DNA from: an uncultured Clostridium sp. | GTDB taxonomy: Bacteria; Bacillota; Clostridia; Clostridiales; Clostridiaceae | Reading direction: 5' to 3' | Length of the DNA stretch: 64,000 nt | Assembly (NCBI RefSeq): GCF_934754915.1 | Contig: NZ_CAKVKB010000004.1 | Location: 11,962-75,961 of the forward strand | In this document: positions 1 to 7,993 of the stretch, one piece after another | Layout of the letters: each line of letters starts with the position of its first letter | Position numbering within the stretch: position 1 is the stretch's first letter | Position numbers and translations under genes: made by a program | Notes under the pieces: generated by a model | The model's database searches: none | What the model was told of the DNA's origin: nothing | The model's input: only the letters and a program-made list of their open reading frames with translations

Positions 1-204
1 TGCATATTTTCCAACTCCTATTGCTCCACATACTATTGTTTGAGCAACTTTAGAAAGAGCACCAGCAAGATCTGTATATATAGCTATAGCAAGTATAACT
101 CCTGTAGCCATATATATTATTCCTGTAATATCTGGATTGCTTTCATTTTTGGCAGAAGCCTTTCTACTTTTACTTCCCTTTCCTCTGGTTTTCGTTTTCG
201 CCAA
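1..204 (-). CDS. ftsK: DNA translocase FtsK/SpoIIIE family, N-terminal part only
   Basis: This reading frame runs off the left edge, so only the first 68 codons are present. It starts with TTG at 204, preceded by a good SD (AGGTGA, complement of 211-216). The visible protein has a very basic N-terminus (KTKTRGKGSKSRK) followed by the beginning of a hydrophobic membrane segment. That is how FtsK/SpoIIIE translocases begin, and the motor domain would lie outside the window. The neighbour tepA is next to spoIIIE in Bacillus subtilis, which supports the call. The family pumps chromosomal DNA through the division or sporulation septum. No catalytic motif can be seen here, so the assignment rests on the N-terminus and context. 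Confidence 0.7.
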   Translation of the reverse strand, partial: MAKTKTRGKGSKSRKASAKNESNPDITGIIYMATGVILAIAIYTDLAGALSKVAQTIVCGAIGVGKYA

Positions 205-275
205 CTTTAATCACCTCTTTCTTTGTTACTATTCTATAAAACATAATTATTCCCTTTAATAAGATAACACTAAAA

Positions 276-310
276 GTAAAATACGACTATAGTTTTTTTC
301 TATAGTCGTA
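276..310 (-). terminator. Intrinsic terminator downstream of tepA
   Basis: A perfect 11-bp inverted repeat (282-292 with 300-310, 7-nt loop) is followed on the minus strand by TTTTACTTTT. It lies between tepA and the ftsK start and would separate the two transcripts. Confidence 0.7.
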
Positions 311-322
311 CAATTTTAATTA

Positions 323-404
323 TTATATTAATGTATCTTTATAAACAGTCATTAATTCTTTAGCATCTCTTCGCTATTGGTGTTCCGCTAATCAATCTCT
401 TAAA
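323..404 (-). pseudogene. Decayed gene tail, unidentified
   Basis: Two overlapping minus-strand frames read like one protein tail broken by a frameshift. The first reads FKRLISGTPIAKR and the second RDAKELMTVYKDTLI followed by a stop at 323-325. Joining them needs only a 2-nt GA change in an AGAGA run. I cannot name the parent protein. The piece may be chance, but the composition looks coding and it sits in a patch with other gene remnants. Confidence 0.25.
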
Positions 405-451
405 TAATATTAAAAATTCTTAAAACAAAATTTCCATGCAATTATATTTAA

Positions 452-1165
452 TTATCTATTCTTTTTTATAAGCTCTTTTAACTTTTTCATTGCTTCACTT
501 ATTCCACCAACAGAATCAATAAGTCCACATTCAACAGCCTGTTTTCCAATAAGCATTGTTCCAACATCATTTAATAAATCATTAGTCTGCAGCATAAACT
601 TTTCTAAAGTTTCTTCTTTTATATTTGAAGTCCTCACAATAAAATCATTTATTCTCTCCTGCATCTTTTTAAAGTACTCAAATGTTTGTGCAATTCCTAT
701 TACAAATCCATTCATCCTAACCGGATGTACAATCATTGTTGCTGATGGAGTTATGAAAGAAAAATCTGATGAAGTTGCAAGAGGTACTCCTATTGAATGG
801 CCTCCTCCTATAACTATGGATACAGTAGATTTTGACATACTATTTATCATTTCTGCAATTGCAAGGCCAGCTTCAACATCACCACCTACAGTATTTAAAA
901 CAATAAGCACTCCCTTAATATTGTCATTTTGTTCTATATCAATAAGCTGTGGAATTATATGTTCATATTTAGTTGCTTTTGTCTGAGGCGGAAGGACCGA
1001 ATGACCTTCTATCTGACCTATTATTGACAATACCACAATATCCTTATTAGTATTTGTTACTGCTGTATTTCCCAATTCTTTTATCTCTTTAATTTTATCT
1101 TCAGCTTCAGAATTTTTTTCTTTATCTTCATTTTTCAAATTACTTTCCAAAAAGTCCTTTTCCAT
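452..1165 (-). CDS. tepA: ClpP-like serine protease TepA (translocation-enhancing protein)
   Basis: A 237-residue member of the ClpP/crotonase fold protease family. The first ~40 residues are charged and low-complexity, followed by the ClpP core. The NTVGGDVEAG block (91-100), a candidate nucleophile Ser124 in GGGHSIG and a candidate catalytic His147 in MIVHPVR are visible. This spacing fits ClpP-type proteases rather than true ClpP, which lacks the N-terminal extension. In B. subtilis the orthologue lies beside spoIIIE and has been linked to protein secretion and spore-related processing. A strong SD (AGGAGG) precedes the ATG at 1165. It is followed by its own terminator and is probably monocistronic. 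Confidence 0.85.
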   Translation of the reverse strand: MEKDFLESNLKNEDKEKNSEAEDKIKEIKELGNTAVTNTNKDIVVLSIIGQIEGHSVLPPQTKATKYEHIIPQLIDIEQNDNIKGVLIVLNTVGGDVEAGLAIAEMINSMSKSTVSIVIGGGHSIGVPLATSSDFSFITPSATMIVHPVRMNGFVIGIAQTFEYFKKMQERINDFIVRTSNIKEETLEKFMLQTNDLLNDVGTMLIGKQAVECGLIDSVGGISEAMKKLKELIKKNR

Positions 1166-1294
1166 AAAAATTTCCTCCTATGTACCCTGTTTTTTTTATT
1201 CTGCACATATGATTAAATTTTTATACAAATTTGCCTATTATATTTTATCAAAGTATGTTCAAATTTTAATTTTCCAAACACACATATAATATAA

Positions 1295-1606
1295 TTACTT
1301 TACAGCTTCAACAGCCTCCAAAAAATCTAAATCATGAGATATAATCATAAATGCTCCTTTAAATCCCCTTAAATATTCTGAAAGCCATTGTACATGTTCT
1401 TTATCTAAAAAGTTAGTTGGTTCATCAAGTAATAATATATCAGGATTCTGTAACAAAAGTTTTGCCAGAATAACTTTTGCCCTCTGGCCTCCACTTAATT
1501 CATTTAACTTATTGTCATATCCAAGGGCATCAATTCCAAGACCTGTTACTACTTTTTTTATATATTTTACATTACAATATTCTGAATCAAATTCTTGTCT
1601 ATTCAT
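1295..1606 (-). pseudogene. ABC-F ATPase fragment (truncated at both ends)
   Basis: A 103-residue frame matching only the middle of the second ATPase domain of an ABC-F translation factor or ribosome-protection protein. It contains the signature LSGGQ (37-41), Walker B ILLLDEPT (around 57-64) and the switch histidine SHD (90-92). There is no Walker A, no first ATPase domain and no linker. The frame stops just after the H-loop, whereas ABC-F proteins are around 500 residues. A reasonable SD (GAGGAGAAA) lies before the ATG, so a peptide could be made, but it could not hydrolyse ATP. I read it as the relic of a lost gene. Confidence 0.75.
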
Positions 1607-1751
1607 ATTTTCTTTCTCCTCGCTATAAATACCTTTTAACTATAAATAAAGTCATATTACACATTATAACATTTTTTCACTATTTTGTAATAAGGTATTA
1701 TTAAAGAAAGACATACTGTCAAATTGAAAATTATGACTACAATTTACTGAT

Positions 1752-2297
1752 TTATTTTATATCAATCATTCTATCTTTATAATAATACATTTTATCTCTT
1801 TCACTTATTTTTCTAAGAACTTTGCAAGGATTTCCTAATGCTACAACATTATCTGGAATATTTTTTGTTACAACACTACCTGCCCCGATAACAGAATTTT
1901 CCCCAATTTTTATACCTGGGAGAATAATAGCACCTGCACCAATCCATACATTATTTCCAATATAAACCGGTATATTAAACTGTGCCGCTTTTAAACGAAG
2001 CTCTGGATTAATTGGATGTCCTGCTGTTGCAATTGTTACATTAGGTCCAATCATAACGTTATCCCCAATAAAAATATCTGTATCATCTACAAGTGTCAAA
2101 TTGAAATTAGCATAAACATTATTTCCAAAATGAGTATTCCTTCCCCAATTTGCATGTAATGGTGGTTCCACATAACAATCTTTTCCAACTTCAGCCAGAA
2201 GCTTTTTTAATATTTCATTTCTTTTTTTCATTTGAGAAGGACGTGTATTATTGAAATCATATAATATATCTAAACATTCTTCTTTAATCAAAATCAT
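1752..2297 (-). CDS. Maltose/galactoside-type sugar O-acetyltransferase
   Basis: A 181-residue left-handed beta-helix acetyltransferase of the Maa/LacA type, which moves acetyl from acetyl-CoA to a sugar hydroxyl. Hexapeptide repeats run from about residue 55 to 160. The catalytic histidine is His94 in TAGHPINP, and VWIGAGAIILPG and VIGAGSVVTKNIP are typical of the CoA-binding face. Family members usually have ~15 more residues before the YDFNN.RPSQ segment, and no SD is visible before the ATG at 2297. The N-terminus may therefore be shortened or the gene starting to decay. It sits in the accessory patch between tepA and lysC. The natural acceptor sugar cannot be told. Confidence 0.75.
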   Translation of the reverse strand: MILIKEECLDILYDFNNTRPSQMKKRNEILKKLLAEVGKDCYVEPPLHANWGRNTHFGNNVYANFNLTLVDDTDIFIGDNVMIGPNVTIATAGHPINPELRLKAAQFNIPVYIGNNVWIGAGAIILPGIKIGENSVIGAGSVVTKNIPDNVVALGNPCKVLRKISERDKMYYYKDRMIDIK

Positions 2298-2358
2298 TTT
2301 TATTAATAATATTATACAAATTACTAATTTCCAATAAATTTTAGTATTTTATCAAAAT

Positions 2359-3255
2359 TTATTGTCCTGCATTTTTATCTGGCAACTGTGCTAAGATTAT
2401 TGCTCCGAAAACAAGACAACATCCTATAAATTCTTTAACAGATAAAATTTCCCCAAGTATAAGCCATCCAGACAATGCTGCAAAAACAGATTCCAGACTC
2501 ATTATTAATGTGGCAAGAACAGGACTTGTATATTTCTGCCCTATTATTTGAAGAGTATATGCAACTCCAGATGACATTACCCCAGCATACAAAATAGGAC
2601 TATATGCATTTAATACATCTGCCACTTGTGGATGTTCAAAAATAATCATTGGAATAATTCCTAAAATACCTGCAACAAAAAATTGTATACATGACATCCT
2701 CACTCCATCTACAAAAGATGAGTACTTGTCTATTATGAGTATATGTATCGAAAAAAGAAATGCACATATTAGGACAAGAAAATCTCCTTTGCTTATTGAA
2801 AGACTTTCAGTTATACACAATAAATAAAGACCCACAAGAGAAATTATTACACTTATCCATACTTTTTTTGATACTTTTCTCTTAAAGAATAATCCTATCA
2901 AAGGTACTATAACTATATATAATGCCGTAATAAATCCTGATTTTCCAACAGTAGTATATTTTATTCCAATTTGTTGAAAACTACTTGCTGCAAATAAAGC
3001 TATTCCACATAAACATCCTCCAGTAATTAAAGTTTTTCTATCAACATTTTTTATCTTTGACTTTTCATTTTTATTAACTTTATCCAGTATATAGATGCAT
3101 GGAATTAGAAATAATCCTCCAATAATATATCTAGATGTAATAAATGTAAATGGCTCCACATAATCCATGCCAACACTTTGTGCAACAAAAGCCGTTCCCC
3201 ATATAAGTGCTGTAATCATAAGCATTATATTTCCCTTTAAGTTATTCTTATCCAT
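2359..3255 (-). CDS. EamA/DMT family transporter
   Basis: A 298-residue membrane protein with about ten hydrophobic segments in two homologous halves. The first half begins MLMITALIWGTAFVAQ (11-26) and the second begins with KGDFLVLICAFLFSIHILII. Both are EamA repeats of the drug/metabolite transporter superfamily. Such proteins export small metabolites or amino acids from the cytoplasm, and the substrate here cannot be predicted. The ATG at 3255 is preceded by an excellent SD (AGGAGG). It is a single-gene unit downstream of a terminator-like hairpin. Confidence 0.85.
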   Translation of the reverse strand: MDKNNLKGNIMLMITALIWGTAFVAQSVGMDYVEPFTFITSRYIIGGLFLIPCIYILDKVNKNEKSKIKNVDRKTLITGGCLCGIALFAASSFQQIGIKYTTVGKSGFITALYIVIVPLIGLFFKRKVSKKVWISVIISLVGLYLLCITESLSISKGDFLVLICAFLFSIHILIIDKYSSFVDGVRMSCIQFFVAGILGIIPMIIFEHPQVADVLNAYSPILYAGVMSSGVAYTLQIIGQKYTSPVLATLIMSLESVFAALSGWLILGEILSVKEFIGCCLVFGAIILAQLPDKNAGQ

Positions 3256-3314
3256 TTTTTCCTCCTAAAGTAATAACTATATACAACTTATTATAACATC
3301 ATTTTAAATATTTT

Positions 3315-3363
3315 TCTTTAAAATAAATAAAGAGATAATTTAAATTTGTAAAATCATCTCTTT
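3315..3363 (-). terminator. Intrinsic terminator
   Basis: An inverted repeat (3329-3336 with 3356-3363, extendable inward) is followed on the minus strand by TATTTATTTT. It lies ~185 nt past the GNAT gene at 3547 and immediately after the decayed coding tail at 3354-3455, so it may have ended that lost gene. Confidence 0.6.
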
Positions 3364-3455
3364 AAAACACTTGATTCATTGCTAAATTTTTCAAACTGCT
3401 TATAATCTTCTATTACTAAATTATTTGACTGCTATTCAGCTACATTTTCAATGCT
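3354..3455 (-). pseudogene. Decayed gene tail with in-frame stop, unidentified
   Basis: The minus strand reads SIENVAE, a TAG stop, then QSNNLVIEDYKQFEKF and SNESSVLKR before a final TGA at 3354-3356. Composition looks coding, it ends directly in a terminator hairpin, and a stop lies just upstream. I interpret it as the C-terminal remnant of a gene in this patchy region. The family is not recognised. Confidence 0.3.
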
Positions 3456-3546
3456 AATAAATGTTTATAATTGCAATAAACACATTTTTTCTCTTTCAAA
3501 TTAATCAAAAACATTTTTTTCAATTCTTAAAAAATATTAAAGATAA

Positions 3547-4074
3547 TTAAAAATCATTATCTGAATTTAAATCTAATACATATCTCAATTCAAATAATTC
3601 TGTATCCATAATTTTAGAACGATATTTATCTTTATTATATTTAAAGCCAGATTTTTCATAAAATCTACGTGCATTTTTATTTTTATCTAAAACCCACAAA
3701 TAACAATTTTTAAAGCCTTTATCTACCATATCACTTATAGCAGAATTTATGAGTTTTCTTCCTAAACCTTTTCTAAAATATTCAGGTTTCATATAAAAAG
3801 ACCATATTTCTCCATAATCAGGAAACTTATCATCACGTGACTTTCCATATGAAATCGCTCCTGCTGGTTCATCATCTAAATATATGAGTTTCACTTTTAA
3901 TATTCTTTCTCCAATCCATTTTTTGAACTTTTCCACCCAAAAATCATCTTTCAAATTTTTAAGATATTCATCTGGAACAATTCCTCTATAAGCATGTTTC
4001 CAGCTTGACGCATATATTTTACTCAAAATTTCTGCATCTTTTTGTTGTCCATTTCTTATCAATATATTGCTCAT
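3547..4074 (-). CDS. GNAT family N-acetyltransferase
   Basis: A 175-residue acetyl-CoA-dependent acetyltransferase. The GNAT fold is recognisable from the beta-strand plus acetyl-CoA loop MKPEYFRKGLGRKL (95-108, R-x-x-G-x-G/A type). The C-terminal motif-B segment NARRFYEKSGFK follows. SD GAGGAGG lies just upstream of the ATG at 4074. GNAT substrates range from amino acids to antibiotics, and nothing here identifies one. It follows a second GNAT gene at 4113 in the same orientation with a 38-nt gap, so the two may be co-transcribed. Confidence 0.85.
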   Translation of the reverse strand: MSNILIRNGQQKDAEILSKIYASSWKHAYRGIVPDEYLKNLKDDFWVEKFKKWIGERILKVKLIYLDDEPAGAISYGKSRDDKFPDYGEIWSFYMKPEYFRKGLGRKLINSAISDMVDKGFKNCYLWVLDKNKNARRFYEKSGFKYNKDKYRSKIMDTELFELRYVLDLNSDNDF

Positions 4075-4112
4075 TTTTACCTCCTCAATTTTTTTATTAT
4101 TATAGTGAATTC

Positions 4113-4562
4113 CTAATTTTTCTTTAAAATATAATTTCCTATTTTAAACCCATATCTCTCATAAAAAGCTAAAACATCATTGTTATTATAAACAACATTT
4201 ATCTTTATATCTGTTACTTTACTATCTTCAAACCACTTTAATGTATTTTTCATAAACTTTCCACCAAAACCATACTTTCTATAATCTTCTTCTATAAAAA
4301 GAGATTCAATTTCACCACTACCATTTTCAATAGAACTCAAACAATATCCTGCATATCTGTTATTTTCATCATCATATAGTATGTACAATTTTATTTCTCC
4401 CGTTTTTGATTTTTTAACTACCCCCTCCATTCGCTTTTCAAATTTATATGTTTCAAATCTTTTTTTAAAGTTAACTGACTTTTCTAAGTGAAGTAAATTA
4501 AGCTGTTCCCACAAAGGTTTTATCAATCTAATATCATTTATTCCCTTTTCAATTATTTTCAT
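4113..4562 (-). CDS. GNAT family N-acetyltransferase
   Basis: A 149-residue GNAT protein, unrelated in detail to its downstream neighbour. It shows the strand-loop ESLFIEEDYRKYGFGGKFM (acetyl-CoA pyrophosphate loop near residues 95-101) and a closing VLAFYERYGFKIGNYIL motif. Only a modest SD-like GTGGGATAAG precedes the ATG at 4562. The substrate is unknown. It is part of the accessory patch between lysC and tepA. Confidence 0.8.
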   Translation of the reverse strand: MKIIEKGINDIRLIKPLWEQLNLLHLEKSVNFKKRFETYKFEKRMEGVVKKSKTGEIKLYILYDDENNRYAGYCLSSIENGSGEIESLFIEEDYRKYGFGGKFMKNTLKWFEDSKVTDIKINVVYNNNDVLAFYERYGFKIGNYILKKN

Positions 4563-4751
4563 TCTTATCCCACTTACCCTCTTTCTTGTATCTAAATATT
4601 AAATTGTCTCTATAAATTTTTATACATTAATATGAAATACTTTTACAATTAATACTTATTATACCATTTATTTTGTTAACTTCAACAATTCATTCAAAAT
4701 CATTTGCTTAAAAATTTTTTTAAATCAATCTGTATTTTTAGTAAAACATGG

Positions 4752-4797
4752 ATAAATAAAAAATGCGTAGAAATTTCTTTCGAAAAAACCACGCATT
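4752..4797 (-). terminator. Intrinsic terminator after lysC
   Basis: A 7-bp stem (AATGCGT at 4762-4768 with ACGCATT at 4791-4797), with further internal pairing, is followed on the minus strand by TTTTTTATTTATCC. It lies 25 nt past the aspartokinase stop. Confidence 0.75.
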
Positions 4798-4822
4798 GTA
4801 TAAAAATAAATTTTTCAATCTG

Positions 4823-6031
4823 TTATGAAATACAACCTACTGAAAATGCTTTATGCAATATATTTATAGCACTTACAGCATCTTTAGCATGAACAAGACA
4901 CCATATAGTCATATGAGAATCTGCTGTCTGGAGAACTTCAATATTATTTTCATTAAGTGATTTTATTATTCTTGCCATAACTCCTGGTGTTCCTTTCATT
5001 CCAGCACCTATAACTGCAACTTTGCTACATTCTTCAATCAGGCTGTATTTAAAATTATCCTTTTTTAATAATGTTTCTACAATTTCTTTGTCTGCTTTAT
5101 TTATTGTAAATATCTGATTATCCGGAAATATGTTTATGAGATCTAGACTTATCTTATTAGCTGCAAGAACTTCAAGTATGCTATTGTATTTATCATTTCC
5201 AGAATTATCATTTCTATTAATAGAAACCTGTATTCGATCTCCCTGACTTGTTATTCCTGACATTATTCTCTTATTTTTTCTGTCACCAAAATTATTTATC
5301 AATGTTCCTCTGCAATCATTCATAGTATTTTTTATCATAAGCGGAATATTACCTTCCATAGCAATTTCAACAGCTTTAGGATGAATTACTTTTGCACCTT
5401 GATCTGCAAGCTGAAATACTTCATTATAACTTATTACATCTATTAAATCAGCATCTTTTACTATTCTAGGATCTGCTGTCATAATTCCATCAACATCTGT
5501 ATATATTTCTATCATAGAAGCGTTTAGTGCAACTCCCAATAATGATGCTGATGTGTCACTTCCACCTCTTCCAAGAGTAGTAAGATATCCATCTTCAGTG
5601 GCTCCCTGAAATCCAGTTATTACAGGAACCATTCCTTGATTTACAATTTCTAGTATTCTCTTAGGATTTACTTTCATGCATCTAGCATCTGTAAAATTAC
5701 TATCCGTTGTAATTCCAGCCTGCCATCCTGTAAGTGGAACTGCATTTATTCCTTTATTATATAAATCATTGCTCATTACTACTGAGCTTATAGTCTCACC
5801 ACAACACATGAGCAGATCCTGAGCTAATCTGTTTGCATTTTTAAAATCTTCATTTACAAGTGATAATAAAGTATCAGTAGCATAAGGTGCTCCTTTTCTT
5901 CCCATTGCAGATACAACTACAACAGGACTGTACCCGTCTTTTAAAGCTCCCTTTACCTTTTCAATTACTTTAGCTCTGTTTTCTTCAGTAGAAACTGAAG
6001 TCCCCCCAAATTTTTGTACAATTATTTTCAT
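4823..6031 (-). CDS. Aspartokinase (aspartate kinase)
   Basis: Phosphorylates L-aspartate, the first step towards lysine/diaminopimelate, threonine and methionine. The 402-residue protein has the kinase motif KFGGTSVST at residues 7-15 and the GFQGATEDGYLTTLGRGGSDT region of amino-acid kinases. Two C-terminal ACT-type regulatory segments follow, from about residue 265 on. I start at ATG 6031 because GGGAGGA sits 8 nt upstream, and the ten in-frame residues before it have no SD. In B. subtilis the dapG aspartokinase occupies this interval between ymxH and tepA. Here no asd or dapA follows. Feedback inhibition through the ACT domains is expected, but the effector cannot be read from sequence. 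Confidence 0.9.
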   Translation of the reverse strand: MKIIVQKFGGTSVSTEENRAKVIEKVKGALKDGYSPVVVVSAMGRKGAPYATDTLLSLVNEDFKNANRLAQDLLMCCGETISSVVMSNDLYNKGINAVPLTGWQAGITTDSNFTDARCMKVNPKRILEIVNQGMVPVITGFQGATEDGYLTTLGRGGSDTSASLLGVALNASMIEIYTDVDGIMTADPRIVKDADLIDVISYNEVFQLADQGAKVIHPKAVEIAMEGNIPLMIKNTMNDCRGTLINNFGDRKNKRIMSGITSQGDRIQVSINRNDNSGNDKYNSILEVLAANKISLDLINIFPDNQIFTINKADKEIVETLLKKDNFKYSLIEECSKVAVIGAGMKGTPGVMARIIKSLNENNIEVLQTADSHMTIWCLVHAKDAVSAINILHKAFSVGCIS

Positions 6032-6216
6032 TATTGTTCCTCCCAAAATATTGATGTTCAAATACTAATTTTTATTTTCGGTAGTTCCAATAAATATTAT
6101 AATACTTATTCTCTGTTTTTTTAATTTTTCACTATATATTTTAAAATTCTTTTATATTTTGCTAAATACTTTTAAAAATTTTTAATTATATTTAGATAAA
6201 TTATCAAAATTTCAAT

Positions 6217-6498
6217 TTACAATTTAACTCTTTTTATATTTTCATCATCAGCATCTAAAATTATAGTCTTTGAACCAATTTTTTTCACACAATCCCATGG
6301 TATTTCTAAAAAATCCTTACTACTGAAAAAATTAAACTTTCCTCCATTCAAATTCACTATAAGGTATTTAAAAGTTCCTTCATCATCGATTATTAAATCA
6401 TTATTTATAAGATAATCATATTTCTCACCATCATTAATATTTATCATTTCATATTTTTCTATATCACTAAGATATTTTATGTTACTTTCTTCTTTCAT
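6217..6498 (-). CDS. ymxH: YlmC/YmxH family PRC-barrel sporulation protein
   Basis: A 93-residue small protein with a PRC-barrel-like pattern: a conserved LSD start (YLSDIEKYEMININDG), a middle strand IVNLNGGKFNFF and the tail IPWDCVKKIGSKTIIL. This matches the YlmC/YmxH family, whose genes are expressed during sporulation in bacilli. Location directly after the M16 peptidase gene matches the B. subtilis pair ymxG-ymxH. The SD AAAGGAGGT lies wholly inside a terminator-like hairpin (6499-6548), so translation from read-through mRNA should be restricted. Molecular function is unknown. Confidence 0.8.
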   Translation of the reverse strand: MKEESNIKYLSDIEKYEMININDGEKYDYLINNDLIIDDEGTFKYLIVNLNGGKFNFFSSKDFLEIPWDCVKKIGSKTIILDADDENIKRVKL

Positions 6499-6548
6499 AA
6501 AAAATACCTCCTTTATCTCATATACATAATATGAAATAAGAAGGTATT
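6499..6548 (-). terminator. Terminator-like hairpin that sequesters the ymxH SD
   Basis: On the minus-strand RNA, 6548-6530 pairs with 6522-6503 (about 19 pairs including two G-U, one bulge, 7-nt loop). The 3' arm contains the ymxH SD AAAGGAGGU. The stem is followed by a U run that ends at the ymxH AUG. It can act as an intrinsic terminator for pepR and as a translation lock for ymxH. Confidence 0.6.
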
Positions 6549-6583
6549 TTATTACTATTGCACAGATAATGCAATTTTTTAAT

Positions 6584-7891
6584 TTATATTTCTATTTTCC
6601 CCTGACTATCTGAATTGTCATAAGCCATTGTATTTTTCAATATAATTGAATCAAGTCTTTCATAATCCACATCCTGACCTACATAAGCAGCATTCAAAAG
6701 ACCTTTTCCAAAACATTTATCAAGAACATATTGAATATCATCCTTATTTATTTTATCAATAGTTTCAATAACAAATTCCTGTGTTTTTACCTTATTTCTA
6801 AAAAGATAACTCTTTGCATTTGCAAACATTCTTGAGCTTGTGCTCTCAAGACCTAGAATATAGTTTGCTTTAATCTTTTCTTTATTGATTTCAAGCTGTC
6901 TGTCGGTTATTCCATTCTTAACAAACAGAGATAATTCTCTATCTATAACCTCCAAAGCCTTTTCTCCATAATTTTTATTCAATCCTGCATAAATATTAAC
7001 TGTTCCAACACCTTGAAAAGGCTGTAAATACGAACCTATAGAATAACATAATCCAAGTTCTTCTCTCACTTTCTGGAATAATATAGATGATGCCCCTCCT
7101 CCAAATACATTATTCAATATAACAAGAGGATAATTATATTCATCTCCATATGGAAGCCCTTTAAGTCCAAGTGATATATGAAGCTGTTCTATTTCCTTTT
7201 TAGCATATTTTGAACCGCTTTGTATTTGAATTTCTTCGTATTTAGGTTTATATACAGTTTCACTTTTCCACTCTCCAAAATTCTTTTCTATAAGTTCTCT
7301 TAATTCCTTGTCATCAAATTTTCCACATACTGAAATAACTGAATTATAAGGAGTATATTTTTCCTTTATAAATTTAATTATTTTCTCTTGTGTAAATGAT
7401 CTTACCAAATCAGCTGTCCCCAATATAGGATTCCCAAGTGAACTGTTTCCAAAACATGCTTCTGAATGAGCATCATCAAGAACATCTTCTGGAGAATCCT
7501 GGCTCATATTTATTTCTTCAATAACAACGCCTTTTTCTTTTTCAATCTCTTCAGGATCAAATTTTGAATTAAGAAGTATATCAGAAAGTATATCCAATGA
7601 TAAATCTAAATGTGTATTAAGTGCTTTAACATAATAGCAAGTGGCTTCTTTGCTTGTAAATGCATTTATCTGCCCACCTACATTTTCAATCTCTTCCATT
7701 ATCTCTTTTGAAGTTCTTTTTTTTGTTCCTTTAAAAAACATATGCTCAATAAAATGAGAAATTCCATTAATATCATTTTTTTCGTTTCTTGAACCATTCT
7801 GTACCATAACACCAACACTTATGGAATTTAAATGTTCTATTTTCTCTGTTACAACTCTCAATCCATTTTCAAGGGTGTACATATTAAACAT
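6584..7891 (-). CDS. pepR: M16 family zinc metallopeptidase (PepR/YmxG)
   Basis: A 435-residue pitrilysin/MPP-type peptidase. The inverted zinc motif HFIEH is at 46-50, and the third ligand is a glutamate of VVIEEI near residue 125-126. The protein consists of two related halves, as usual for this family. It is probably cytoplasmic and has no signal peptide. The gene lies downstream of pnp, the arrangement seen for ymxG/mlpA in Bacillus. A strong SD (GAGGAGGAAGG) precedes the start at 7891; a start three codons later is also possible. The stretch after its stop contains the terminator/ymxH-SD hairpin. Confidence 0.9.
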   Translation of the reverse strand: MFNMYTLENGLRVVTEKIEHLNSISVGVMVQNGSRNEKNDINGISHFIEHMFFKGTKKRTSKEIMEEIENVGGQINAFTSKEATCYYVKALNTHLDLSLDILSDILLNSKFDPEEIEKEKGVVIEEINMSQDSPEDVLDDAHSEACFGNSSLGNPILGTADLVRSFTQEKIIKFIKEKYTPYNSVISVCGKFDDKELRELIEKNFGEWKSETVYKPKYEEIQIQSGSKYAKKEIEQLHISLGLKGLPYGDEYNYPLVILNNVFGGGASSILFQKVREELGLCYSIGSYLQPFQGVGTVNIYAGLNKNYGEKALEVIDRELSLFVKNGITDRQLEINKEKIKANYILGLESTSSRMFANAKSYLFRNKVKTQEFVIETIDKINKDDIQYVLDKCFGKGLLNAAYVGQDVDYERLDSIILKNTMAYDNSDSQGKIEI

Positions 7892-7965
7892 TGCATCCTT
7901 CCTCCTCTATCACATATTATCTAATATCTAATTACATTATTCCCAATTTTATAATCACATATTAG

Positions 7966-7992
7966 ATAAAAAAAAGGCAATTAAAATTGCCC
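7966..7992 (-). terminator. Intrinsic terminator after pnp
   Basis: GGGCAAT/ATTGCC stem (7976-7982 with 7985-7991, tiny loop) followed by eight T on the minus strand, directly beyond the pnp stop. Confidence 0.85.
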
Positions 7993-7993
7993 T

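Noticed and set aside
6557..6580. Small ATTGCA/TGCAAT stem followed by T6 on the plus strand as a terminator
   Set aside because: No plus-strand gene lies upstream; the stem is only 6 bp and on the minus strand lacks a U tract.
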